Position numbers and translations under genes: made by a program. The notes beneath the pieces are model-generated. The model was not told the DNA's origin and did no database searches. It was given only the letters and a program-made list of their open reading frames with translations. A stretch of DNA of 32,403 nt, from contig MNZQ01000046.1 of assembly GCA_001873745.1 (NCBI GenBank), positions 1 to 32,403 of the forward strand. Direction: 5' to 3'. Shown here piece after piece: positions 7,371-15,194 of this stretch (positions are counted from its first letter, which is position 1; the number at the start of each line of letters is the position of its first letter). The DNA comes from Syntrophaceae bacterium CG2_30_58_14. GTDB taxonomy: Bacteria; Desulfobacterota; Syntrophia; Syntrophales; UBA5619.

Positions 7371-10052
7371 TCAGCCGACGACGGCGCCGGCTTCGTATAA
7401 CGCCTCTTCTTCCAGAAATTCTTCATCGAGCAAGTCATCTTCGAGCTCTTCGGCAACTTTCCCGGCAACGAACGGCACGACCTTGCGGTAGACCTGCCGC
7501 GGGTCTCGCCTCTCGCCGTTCACGTTCAGGAGGTCTTCGATTTGGATATGGAAGAGCCGCTCATTCTCTTCCAGATAGGGGAGGATGAGCTCCCAGTCTT
7601 TTTTTGTGAGCGGGGCAATCATCCCGCCGTTGAGCTGCTGGTCCACCAGGGTCTTGCCGGGGTCGCGGACATAGATGGCCCCTCCCGACGCCAGGGAAAA
7701 GATGTTGCTGCCCGGGTAGGGCTCATTCATCAGGATAAGGCCGCCGTCGTCGCCGAATCTCACGCCGTTCAGGACGACGAAACCACCGCCGTTGTGGGGA
7801 TCGCCCGCCATGAAGGACTCGCCCAGAAAGTCGAGGCAGGCGCCGTTGATGACCACCCGGGGCTTCCCGACGGAGTTGATCAACGGCCGCCCCGCGGCGT
7901 TCCCCATGACATAGATCTCCCCGCCCTTGGCGCCGTAGAGGAAGGTCTGGCCGACGTCGCCGTAGATGACCAGTTTCCCTTGCTTGGTGATCTGCCCCAC
8001 CTGGTCCTGGGCATTACCGTGGACCGCAATCGTCATCCCATCGATTCCGGAAGCCAGATAGTCGCCCGAACTGCCGTAAACGTCGATGGTCACATCATCG
8101 GTCTCGGGCCCGAGGCCGTTGCCGATGTAGCGCTGGCCGATGCAGCCGAAGGAGATGAAACGCCGCCATCCCTTCATGTAGGCGTCCATCAGGAGGGAGG
8201 CATCGCTTTGCTCCCCTTCCGGGGGGAAGCCGAAAGCGTCGATCGCCAAAGTCGTTTCATTCTGCATCGGGGTGCGCAGGGCGTTGCGGGTGGCAAAGTC
8301 AATCAGTCGGTACTCGTTGCCCGGAGCATCCTGGCTCCGGTCAAGGCGCGGTAATCCTTTTAAAAGCCTGGAGAGCTCGCCTCTCAGGATATGGAGGAGA
8401 TGGCTTCGCTTCTTCGCTCCCGTCGGGTAGCGGAGATCGTTGAGCATGGTCAATGCTTTGATCGCTATCCCGATCGTGTTCGTATTCTTGGCGTTATCGG
8501 TCATCAGTCGGCAGATGGCGCGTATATCGTCATAACCCCAAGCGGATATATGGTCGCGAAGATACCGGTACAGCGCCGCGGCGTCGCTTTCTACAAATCC
8601 CCTGATCTTTTGTTCGATATCACGCCCGACTTCATACTGCAGATAGGTTTCCGATGCAAAATCATATGGCTCAGCGCCCTTCGGCAGCGAAACCGGTTTG
8701 CCGAATTTGTCAGTGCACGTCATCCGCAACCGGCCGGATTCCCGCGTGAGGTTGAAAATAAAAGCGCCTCCGTCGGTATGGCTTCCTCCGCGGGCGTTCC
8801 AGTAGCGGTCGGCCACGGGACATATGCGAAGGTCATCTTTGGAGAGACTGAGCAGCGTTGCATCGATGGCTTGCTTCTCCGAGGCAATGAGCCCGACCTG
8901 CACCTCTCCGTCGCAGAAGGCGAAAACCTGGGGACGCAACATGGCCGTATCCGTTATGCCCAGAAGCTGGAATTGTTTCTGGGCCACATTGTTCCGGGCG
9001 ATAATAAAAAACCAGGGCCCATCCGGGGAGCCATGGATATGGGTGGCCTGTATGGCCCGGTAGAGTTTCTTCTTCGCTTCCGGAAGGCGATCAAAGTCCA
9101 ACTCGGAGGTTGGCGCCAGGGCTTCGATGATATGTTCCAGGGAATAATGGTATGTCCGACTTAATAGATCGAATAGCAGAACGGAGACCTCGGTGTCCGT
9201 AAGAAATTGCGGCCAAATGTGGCGTTGCAGGAGATGTTCGCATACAGAATGATAATTGGCGAAATCCCCGTTGTGAACAAGGGCGATGTTGATGCCCGTA
9301 AAGGGGTGGGCGCCGGCGGGATGCCATACGCGCCCCTTGGTTGGGAAACGCTGGTGAGCGATCCAAACATGGGCGCAGAGGTCCTGGACTTTATAATAAT
9401 CCACAATGGCTTCGGCGAATCCGACCACTTTAAGAATCATAATATTTCGGCCATGAGAGAGAACAAAGGCTCTCTTGTCACCCATGGCAGAGTAAAACAT
9501 CTGGTTGAGCTTGAAGCTATTCTGATTGACATACTCGTCTTCCGCTTCCCGGCGGTCGAGCTCCCGAAGCTGATGGTCAAGGATAAAACGGTCGAGGACA
9601 TCCGCCTTGACCCGCACGAAATAACGGCACACATCGGGAGGTTTCACCTCCAGGCCGGGGATCGTTTTCCAGTCTGCAACCGTATCGAGCATCTGCGATA
9701 CGGCGACATCAAAAAGGGGCGTGATAAAACTGCTTTCTACGTCATCCTTGACGTCCGGCTCAAGGAAGGCGATATGCAGCATGTAATGATCTTCCAGGAG
9801 ATCCCGGCTGACACCCAACTGTTCCGGAACAAATCCGACCGCAGCGATCCCGCCGCCCTTCCCGTTTCCACGGTTGTGCATCTGCTTTGAAGGCTCGTAG
9901 ATATGTTTTCCGGGAACAGGTTCGGTACAACAGAAACCGACAACACCGCACCCTCCCTCTTCTTCGCTCTTTCGGACGGTCACCGGCAGATCGAATTCTT
10001 CGATCAATTTCTTCTTTGAGTCTATAAGCCGTCGTATCAGTTCGTTATTCAC
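7371..10052 (-). CDS. Glutamate synthase-like protein: class II glutaminase plus GXGXG domain
   Basis: An 893-residue protein with an N-terminal class II glutamine amidotransferase domain and a C-terminal GXGXG beta-helix domain, the first and last parts of GltB. Cys35 sits in GGCGVVGF after a 34-residue leader, matching the cleaved propeptide of GltB. HQRFPTKGRVWHPAGAHPF near 230 and VHNGDFANY near 258 are glutaminase substrate and oxyanion motifs; TDTEV is further on. The C-terminal part, about residues 640-850, has the repeating glycine pattern (GDVGQTFLYGAKGG, GGFVVLNG). The central FMN/glutamate synthase domain is absent and is supplied by neighbouring genes. Probable role: release of ammonia from glutamine for a multi-subunit enzyme. 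The start is GTG, in a GTGA overlap with the upstream gene. The acidic C-terminal tail (EELEDDLLDEE) is unusual. Confidence 0.88.
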   Translation of the reverse strand: MNNELIRRLIDSKKKLIEEFDLPVTVRKSEEEGGCGVVGFCCTEPVPGKHIYEPSKQMHNRGNGKGGGIAAVGFVPEQLGVSRDLLEDHYMLHIAFLEPDVKDDVESSFITPLFDVAVSQMLDTVADWKTIPGLEVKPPDVCRYFVRVKADVLDRFILDHQLRELDRREAEDEYVNQNSFKLNQMFYSAMGDKRAFVLSHGRNIMILKVVGFAEAIVDYYKVQDLCAHVWIAHQRFPTKGRVWHPAGAHPFTGINIALVHNGDFANYHSVCEHLLQRHIWPQFLTDTEVSVLLFDLLSRTYHYSLEHIIEALAPTSELDFDRLPEAKKKLYRAIQATHIHGSPDGPWFFIIARNNVAQKQFQLLGITDTAMLRPQVFAFCDGEVQVGLIASEKQAIDATLLSLSKDDLRICPVADRYWNARGGSHTDGGAFIFNLTRESGRLRMTCTDKFGKPVSLPKGAEPYDFASETYLQYEVGRDIEQKIRGFVESDAAALYRYLRDHISAWGYDDIRAICRLMTDNAKNTNTIGIAIKALTMLNDLRYPTGAKKRSHLLHILRGELSRLLKGLPRLDRSQDAPGNEYRLIDFATRNALRTPMQNETTLAIDAFGFPPEGEQSDASLLMDAYMKGWRRFISFGCIGQRYIGNGLGPETDDVTIDVYGSSGDYLASGIDGMTIAVHGNAQDQVGQITKQGKLVIYGDVGQTFLYGAKGGEIYVMGNAAGRPLINSVGKPRVVINGACLDFLGESFMAGDPHNGGGFVVLNGVRFGDDGGLILMNEPYPGSNIFSLASGGAIYVRDPGKTLVDQQLNGGMIAPLTKKDWELILPYLEENERLFHIQIEDLLNVNGERRDPRQVYRKVVPFVAGKVAEELEDDLLDEEFLEEEALYEAGAVVG

Positions 10053-11635
10053 GATTTATGCTCCACAACATCATTGGTATAATCAAGATGCATCAGGAGA
10101 TCGGAACGTCCCCTGAGCTCGGATACGCTTCTCAGGCCCAAACGCTGGAGAATGCTGACGAGTTCGTTTCGCCAGGCGTTGTACATATTAATAATCCTCT
10201 GGGCTCCCCATTCGAGATTAATCTTGGGCACAAGCATTTTGTCGGTCGTCGCTATGGAACGGGGACAGCCGCGACCCGTTGAACAGCGTCCGCATCGGAC
10301 GCATCCCAGGGCCACCAGTTCCGCTGTGCCGATGACCACGCCATCGGCGCCGAGGGCGATGGCCTTGGCGACATCGCAAGGGTTGCGGATACCGCCGCTG
10401 GCCATCAGGGTCACTTGATCCCGGGCGCCTTCATCCGTAAGAAAGTTATGCACCTTGGAAATGGCGTATTCGATCGGCATGGCGATATTTTTCTTGGCGA
10501 TGTCCGGCGCGGCGCCCGTGCCGCCATAGCCGCCGTCCAGATGGATGATATGCGTTCCTGCCGAGTAGCTTCCCACGGCAACCATGTCCACGTCGTTGGG
10601 AGTCGATACTTTCGTCGAGATCAGCGCCCGCCGGTTGATGTGCTTGACCCAATCGATATGCTTCATGTGGTCTTCGATGGAGTAGACGCTGTGGAACGGA
10701 AAGGGGGAGAAGAGGGATATCCCGATGACCGTCTCGCGCATCTTGGCGACGGCTTCGGTATTCTTATCCCCCAGCAGATGCCCCCCCAAGCCCGGTTTTG
10801 CCCCCTGGGCGTATTTGAATTCCACGATGCGAACGCGCTGGATGGTTTCTTCGCGGACACCAAAAAGGCCTGTGGCAACCTGCGTGATCATGTGATCATC
10901 GTAAGGCCGCATCCGTTCCATAAAACCGCCTTCACCCGTACAGGAGAAGGTATTCCAGGCCACGGCCGCCCGGGCCTTCGAAAGCTGAGTCGTATTGCTG
11001 ACGGAGCCGAAGGACATGCCGCCGCCATACCACGGCACATCGATTCGGATTCTGGGACGGCCGTCATGGCGGCGATTCAGTTCAAGGCTCGTATCGATCT
11101 CATCTTTTCCCAGTTCGATGGGCGGTTTTCCCGGAAACTTGAACCGGATGCGATCGAAGCCTCCGCCCGAGTCACCCGTCTCGAATTCATAGCCGTAATC
11201 TGCGGAGGGAACCTCGCCTCTTTCCGCCATTTTCCAGGTGGCGAGGATCATTGCGGCGGGCCATCGGTAATCGCCGAGGGCTTTCATCATCGGGTTTTCC
11301 TGTATGCGCAGGGCGCCCCGGGGACATGCCGTGATGCAATAGCATCCTTTTGCTTCGCATTTTGGCCCGAAACAGAGGTGACTCTTGGGGAGGGCAAAGT
11401 ATTTATAACCGGGCTTTTTGACATGCACGCCCTGGGGGCACATGGCCATGCATTGACCGCAGGCCGCACATTTCTCCTCGTCCCGCAGGATAATATATTT
11501 GGAGATCTCATTCCGGTATCTGGGCAAAGCGGGCCGGATGGTACGCGCCTGCTGGAATTGAGGCGTACGGGTCTTCCGTGTTTTCTCCGGAAGGATCTCT
11601 TCAAGCTTGCAATCTGTTTCCAAAAATTCTGCCAA
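10049..11635 (-). CDS. Glutamate synthase-like FMN domain protein with N-terminal ferredoxin domain
   Basis: A 528-residue protein of the archaeal-type glutamate synthase (GltB central domain) family. The N-terminal part has ferredoxin cysteines CAACGQCMAMCP (56-67) and a second set from Cys88 to Cys104. The FMN-binding barrel follows with SCTGEGG, KPGLGGHLLG and HLDGGYGGTGAAP, then ASGGIRNPCDVAKAIALGAD. A terminal iron-sulfur motif CVRCGRC...CP starts at about residue 445. In glutamate synthase this domain reduces 2-iminoglutarate formed from 2-oxoglutarate and ammonia. The likely start is TTG at 11635, overlapping the upstream gene by 35 bases, with GAGGAA a few bases before it; there is no ATG before the first cysteine cluster. 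It is followed by the glutaminase/GXGXG gene in a 4-base overlap. Confidence 0.88.
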   Translation of the reverse strand: MAEFLETDCKLEEILPEKTRKTRTPQFQQARTIRPALPRYRNEISKYIILRDEEKCAACGQCMAMCPQGVHVKKPGYKYFALPKSHLCFGPKCEAKGCYCITACPRGALRIQENPMMKALGDYRWPAAMILATWKMAERGEVPSADYGYEFETGDSGGGFDRIRFKFPGKPPIELGKDEIDTSLELNRRHDGRPRIRIDVPWYGGGMSFGSVSNTTQLSKARAAVAWNTFSCTGEGGFMERMRPYDDHMITQVATGLFGVREETIQRVRIVEFKYAQGAKPGLGGHLLGDKNTEAVAKMRETVIGISLFSPFPFHSVYSIEDHMKHIDWVKHINRRALISTKVSTPNDVDMVAVGSYSAGTHIIHLDGGYGGTGAAPDIAKKNIAMPIEYAISKVHNFLTDEGARDQVTLMASGGIRNPCDVAKAIALGADGVVIGTAELVALGCVRCGRCSTGRGCPRSIATTDKMLVPKINLEWGAQRIINMYNAWRNELVSILQRLGLRSVSELRGRSDLLMHLDYTNDVVEHKS

Positions 11636-13007
11636 AAGCTTCCTCCTCGAGCTGCTCGAAAAACATGGCCCGTCCTACGTCTCCCCGCAGGCGCCGGGCG
11701 TCTCGCATCCCCATGGCGCCCATCAGCTCGATCAACTGGTCGTGCCAGGCGCCGATTAAATTCGTCATCCTGCCCACGCCGTAGTCAAAGCTGATCTCTT
11801 GAATTCTGGCGGGACAGGCCGAGCCCTCTTCGCAGCGCTGGCACAGGTGGCATTCAAGCCCCACCAGCAGGGGCAATTCGATCGAAACCAGATCGGCGCC
11901 GCAAAGAACCCCCTTGGCCAGATGCTCCGGGAGGGCGATCCCGCCGCCGGCGATAAGGGTGACATTGTCTCTTTTACCTTTTTCGATCAGGGCCTTGTGA
12001 ACCTTGCGGGTCATGTCCTTGATGAACAGGGGGCTTTCCGCTCCGATCTGACGGCCGTTCATGTCGGCGACGATGTGAATGACCTCCACGTCCCCATCCG
12101 CAAGCTCGATGGCCCGCTGCATGCCGTCGGCCGTCAGTTCAACCCTCACAGATACGATGATCCCCGGATGGATTTGCTTCAGTTCCCGGATCCGGCTCTT
12201 CACGTCCTGATCATCCTGTATTTCCGCAAGCCGCGTCTCTTTTAAGATGTCCCCAGGAGGCATCCCGGCGCCGGATGCGAAATAAAAGGCGATGTGGGGC
12301 AGGACTTTTTCGGCATCCTTCTCGAAGAGGGGCCATTTTTGCGAATCCATGATGGCAATGAGATCGGTCTTCACCGCCGTCTCTGCGATCACGGCATCGA
12401 GCTTCGGGAGGGAATACTTCTCCGGAATCCGGTCGATGATCAGGGGCATCGGAATGGACAGGATCGGAGGCAGGGAAGAAACCACTTCATCCCCGCTCGT
12501 GGCGAGGAAAGCAGGTTTTTGCCCGATGTCGACGGCGGAGCTGATATATTCGCGCCCATGGATGCCATCCCGGGTCGGCCGCACGATTTCCGACATATCG
12601 GTCCACATGGAATCAAAGCCTTCGCCGGAAAATTTCCCGCCGTAACCAGCTCCGGAAACGGGAATTTTAGCCGTCTCCGCCTGGGCCCATGTTGTTTGAA
12701 TAATCTCCGGTGTCCAATAGCTGTTGCCCAGCTTTTCGTATTCGGGATTAATGGAGAGGCATAAAAGATTCTTGGTACAATCCTGGACGCAGGAAAAGCA
12801 GCCCATGCAGTCGAAGAAGAGGGCGTCCACACTCTCGATATTGCGTATATATTTTATCTCATCCCGGTACCGGTCATAAACACAGGCCTTCTTGACGCAG
12901 TTGTGGCACCGGGCGCAGTCTTCCCGCTAGTCCACGATGCCGTACTTGCCGATGCGGGGACGTCTGGGGGGAACGGGTTTTGTCGTGATGTGATATTTCT
13001 CTGGCAT
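11601..13007 (-). CDS. Second glutamate synthase-like FMN/ferredoxin protein, interrupted by an in-frame TAG
   Basis: The frame starts at ATG 13007 (purine-rich GGAGAG upstream), 23 bases after the metF stop, and ends at TGA 11601: 468 codons if the TAG at codon 27 is ignored. Codons 1-26 end in GKYGIVD; after the TAG comes REDCARCHNCVKKAC, a [4Fe-4S] motif (C31, C34, C37, C42). A second motif, CMGCFSCVQDC, follows near residue 69, then an FMN-binding domain and CHLCQRCEEGSACP near the C-terminus. The longest uninterrupted frame, from GTG at 12830 (409 residues), would lack the first cluster. TGG to TAG is a single transition, so tryptophan is the likely ancestral residue. It may be a real nonsense mutation, a sequencing error, or read through. 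The protein is a paralogue of the next gene in the operon. Confidence 0.75.
12927..12929 (-). other. In-frame amber codon within the ferredoxin-like N-terminus
   Basis: CTA on the plus strand gives TAG on the coding strand, between GTG GAC and CGG GAA. The frame on both sides reads as conserved protein. TAG is used as an ordinary stop elsewhere in this window (metF, the distal mvhD-like gene, the nifU-like gene and the DJ-1 gene), so general reassignment of TAG is not supported. Confidence 0.85.
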
Positions 13008-13030
13008 ACGATCAGCTCTCCATCGTCGTG

Positions 13031-14014
13031 CTATCGTTTAACGGACCATCCGGAGGCTGATAGAATCGCCGGCAATGTCTCCTCTTTCCCGCCCGTAAGA
13101 AGGTGTATCCCGCGCAAGCCATTCATGCTCTTAAGTTTATCGATCGTCTCGACACAAATCGCCAGCCCTTCTTTCTTCTGGGCCTCTCGATCTCCGGCGG
13201 ACTTCAATCTTTCAATGACGGGAGCGGGTATCTGGAACTCCGTATACTTCTTCGCGAGTGTTTCCGCTTCCTCGGCGCTTTCCAGGGGGAAAACACCTGC
13301 TAAAATCGCCGCCTTGCCGGTTATGCCGGCCTGCTTGGCCGCTTCAAGCCAGAGCCTGAATCCCTCGACGTCAAACACGGCATGGGTCTGGATAAAATCC
13401 GCTCCGGCTTCGACCTTCTGCATCAGCCTGATGATGCCCAAATCCATGGGTTTCAGGCAGGGGTTGGCGCCGGCGCCGGCGATCACCGGAAAGGGGCCGT
13501 TGATCCTCTCGCCGTTCAGGAGTTCTCCTTGGTCGCGCATCTTCTTGACGAGGCCAACCAACTGCGTGGAATCGAGATCGTACACGTTCGCCGACTCGGG
13601 ATTGTCCGTTAAAGTCTGATGATAACCAGAAAGGCAAAGGATGTTCCTGATTCCCAGGGCTGCCGCACCCAACAAGTCGGATTGGATGGCGATCCGGTTT
13701 CTGTCACGGGTGACGACCTGGCAGATCGGTTCAATTCCCGATCGGGCAAGGATAACCGATGCCGCCAAGCTGGACATGGAAACGCCGAAAGGGTTATCCG
13801 CGACATTGACCGCCGACGGGACTTCCGCCAGTGCCTGCAGGGCCGCCTCGATCGCCGTCCCTGCAGTTTCCGCCTTGGGGAGGTATTCAGCCGTAACGAT
13901 GAAATCTCCACTCTTCAACTGGTCATGAAATGGTTTTTCGTTTTTCACTATGCTCACCGATCCGTTATGTTTTACCCGTATCAGGGCAGGGATACACTCA
14001 CTGACATCGTTCAT
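13031..14014 (-). CDS. metF: 5,10-methylenetetrahydrofolate reductase (MetF)
   Basis: A 327-residue FAD-dependent TIM-barrel enzyme of the MTHFR family that makes 5-methyl-tetrahydrofolate. Visible family features are the substrate/flavin region FIVTAEYLPK, NVADNPFGVSMSS, QVVTRDRNRIAIQSDLLGAAALGIRN in segments, LCLSGYH, GADFIQTHAVFD and AILAGVFPL. The C-terminus IHLLTGGKE resembles the family ending. ATG at 14014 gives an N-terminal extension of about 22 residues; GTG at 13948 (VKNEKPF), with GGTGAG upstream, is an alternative start closer to family length. The cognate MetV is the last gene of the operon and MvhD/Hdr genes lie between, which supports an Hdr-linked, non-NADPH type of MTHFR. 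It ends in TAG. Confidence 0.9.
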   Translation of the reverse strand: MNDVSECIPALIRVKHNGSVSIVKNEKPFHDQLKSGDFIVTAEYLPKAETAGTAIEAALQALAEVPSAVNVADNPFGVSMSSLAASVILARSGIEPICQVVTRDRNRIAIQSDLLGAAALGIRNILCLSGYHQTLTDNPESANVYDLDSTQLVGLVKKMRDQGELLNGERINGPFPVIAGAGANPCLKPMDLGIIRLMQKVEAGADFIQTHAVFDVEGFRLWLEAAKQAGITGKAAILAGVFPLESAEEAETLAKKYTEFQIPAPVIERLKSAGDREAQKKEGLAICVETIDKLKSMNGLRGIHLLTGGKEETLPAILSASGWSVKR

Positions 14015-14030
14015 TCACATGGCCTGCAGC

Positions 14031-14450
14031 CTACGCCGGCAAGCTGCGGATTTTTTCACGAAACGCCGCCAACTTTGCGACGATTTCTCCGCTTCCCTTG
14101 CCGTTCATGGGCAGGACTGTGATGCGATTAGGGCCCATTCCCGCCTCTTCGAGAAGGCGATTCGCCTCTTCCGCTCTTTTAGGCGCCCGTAAGTTGCCTT
14201 CCAGGTAATGGCATTCATTTTTCGGGCAAGTGACCAAGGCAAGACCGTCCGCCCCTGTCTCAAATGCCTTCAATAGATAGAGGAGGTCCGCTTTGCCGGA
14301 ACAGGGAAGGCTGATGATGGTGTACTTGACGCCTTCCTCTTCGCGGGACATTGGGTCAAATTCGGTTCCGTCAAGACAGTTCGAACAATAAAAAATATGC
14401 AATTTTATTTTCTTATGATCGGTAACGGTCATTTTCTCCGCCCTTTCCAT
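14031..14450 (-). CDS. Second MvhD/FlpD-like iron-sulfur subunit
   Basis: A 139-residue relative of the MvhD family, more divergent than the copy at 920-1369. Recognisable elements are FYCSNC, LPCSGKADLLYLLKAFETGADG in segments, and TCPKNECHYLEGN followed by KRAEEANRLL. The second half of the first cysteine motif (the alanine-alanine-aspartate part) is not conserved, so cluster binding may differ. ATG at 14450 overlaps the out-of-frame end of a truncated regulator; ATG at 14432 has GGAG closely upstream and is an alternative start. It is the first complete gene of the long operon, 16 bases before the metF ATG. The role is probably electron transfer to or from MetF or the HdrA fusion, but nothing in the sequence identifies the partner. 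Confidence 0.8.
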   Translation of the reverse strand: MERAEKMTVTDHKKIKLHIFYCSNCLDGTEFDPMSREEEGVKYTIISLPCSGKADLLYLLKAFETGADGLALVTCPKNECHYLEGNLRAPKRAEEANRLLEEAGMGPNRITVLPMNGKGSGEIVAKLAAFREKIRSLPA

Positions 14451-14583
14451 TCTTCTTCAGGGAAAGATTTTGTAATTGATTGGCGATCTGACGGGCGCCG
14501 ACGGGTTCCGAATTACCACATAGAATTCTCAGAATGATGCCCGCTTTTCTCTCAATATTATCAACCAAATAAGTAGTTTTCAC
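14413..14583 (-). pseudogene. Truncated NrpR-like winged-helix regulator (N-terminal fragment)
   Basis: A 56-codon minus-strand frame from GTG 14583 to TAA 14413. Codons 7-39 read like the start of the NrpR/RNase R-type winged-helix domain: AGIILRIL then EPVGARQIANQL, where family members have a leucine-rich first helix and E-P-[LV]-G-[SA]-R-x-I-A. After QLQNL the similarity stops, and the remaining residues are the out-of-frame start of the mvhD-like gene. The second half of the DNA-binding domain and the effector domain are missing. NrpR-type proteins control nitrogen assimilation genes in archaea; the neighbouring amt-glnK and glutamate-synthase-like genes fit that theme. The family call rests on a short motif. 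Confidence 0.5.
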
Positions 14584-14611
14584 GCGGCAATCGGCAACTC
14601 ATCGCAGGTAT

Positions 14612-14640
14612 GGCTATCATGAGCGATTCGGTATTGTCAA
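14612..14640 (-). promoter_or_regulatory. Possible promoter for the Hdr/MetF operon
   Basis: A consensus -35 TTGACA lies on the minus strand at 14635-14640, about 50 bases upstream of the GTG of the regulator fragment. The -10 region 17-18 bases on (ATAGCC or TAGCCA) is poor. The -35 lies inside one arm of an inverted repeat (14634-14674), so it may be regulated. Confidence 0.3.
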
Positions 14641-14674
14641 CAACAAATAAAAACCGTTTAGTGTTGTTGTACAA
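14634..14674. repeat. Inverted repeat, possible operator
   Basis: TTGTCAACAACA at 14634-14645 and TGTTGTTGTACAA at 14662-14674 are inverted copies, apart from one inserted base. The left arm overlaps a minus-strand -35 hexamer, as expected for a repressor operator or a hairpin in a leader. It lies between a PAS-domain remnant and the head of the operon. Confidence 0.4.
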
Positions 14675-14693
14675 ATTTGTCCGGTATGCTGTT

Positions 14694-14954
14694 TCATTCG
14701 AAGGACATCTCCCATATCTCGTTTTCTATCCGCTTGCGTTCGGTGATGTCCTCAACCACGACGATACTTCGCCCAGGTTCTTCCGCCGGTTTCCGGATCG
14801 GCGATACTGTGAGATTCACCCAGATAATCGCCCCGTCCTTCGAAATGTATCTTTTCTCCAGGGTGTAGTGCTCGATCTTCCCGGCCAACAGCAGCGCCGT
14901 TTTTTCCTCATGCAAATGAAGATCATCCGGATGTGTCTCTGTCCTTATTACACA
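14694..14954 (-). pseudogene. PAS/PAC domain fragment of a lost sensor protein
   Basis: The minus-strand frame encodes most of one PAS fold: THPDDLHLHEEK, then LLLAGKIEHYTLEKRYI, KDGAIIWVNLTVSPIRK and VVVEDITERKRIE, which are hallmark motifs of PAS-PAC modules in sensor kinases and diguanylate cyclases. The frame is closed by TAA at 14955-14957 just before the motif begins and by TGA at 14694 just after it ends. There is no good start codon and no output domain. It is therefore a relic of a multidomain signalling gene. Nothing shows it is expressed. Confidence 0.7.
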
Positions 14955-14989
14955 TTATTTTCCCGTTGCGCCAGGGCGCCCGGACGCTT

Positions 14990-15022
14990 TTGTACCGCTT
15001 TTGAAAGCCGGTACAATATTGT
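14990..15022. repeat. Overlapping palindromes upstream of a sigma-54 promoter
   Basis: TTGTACCG (14990-14997) and CGGTACAA (15009-15016) are perfect inverted arms; the inner CTTT/AAAG also pairs. A second perfect palindrome, ACAATATTGT, occupies 15013-15022. No T-run follows. The centre is about 110 bases upstream of the -24/-12 element at 15111, within the usual range for enhancer-type activator sites. It does not resemble the NtrC consensus. Function inferred only. Confidence 0.4.
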
Positions 15023-15110
15023 GCGTTTTCTTGAAAAGTCCCGCCAGGCCCGACACACCACAACCATAATAACTATATCCATTTGCATCAATCGTTCCGG
15101 CATGGCCTGA

Positions 15111-15125
15111 TGGCACCGTTCTTGC
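15111..15125 (+). promoter_or_regulatory. Sigma-54 (-24/-12) promoter
   Basis: TGGCAC, five bases, then TTGC: an exact match to the core sigma-54 consensus with correct GG-GC spacing. Transcription would start near 15137 and run into the small ORF at 15195. Sigma-54 promoters need an enhancer-binding activator, commonly NtrC for nitrogen genes, and amt-glnK lies downstream on the same strand. Confidence 0.6.
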
Positions 15126-15194
15126 GGTGCATGATGTAAAGTCGATTCTTTTTTAGGATCGCTTTAAGCTAAACGGTTGATGGAGATTCAGGCC

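Noticed and set aside
10415-11794. 459-codon plus-strand frame across the glutamate-synthase-like genes
   Set aside because: Antisense to two conserved coding genes and rich in His/Arg/Pro/Gly as expected from GC-rich complement.
12830-13007. General reassignment of TAG as a sense codon
   Set aside because: Several well-defined genes in the window end in TAG (metF, the distal mvhD-like gene, nifU-like, DJ-1), so the single in-frame TAG is treated as a local event.
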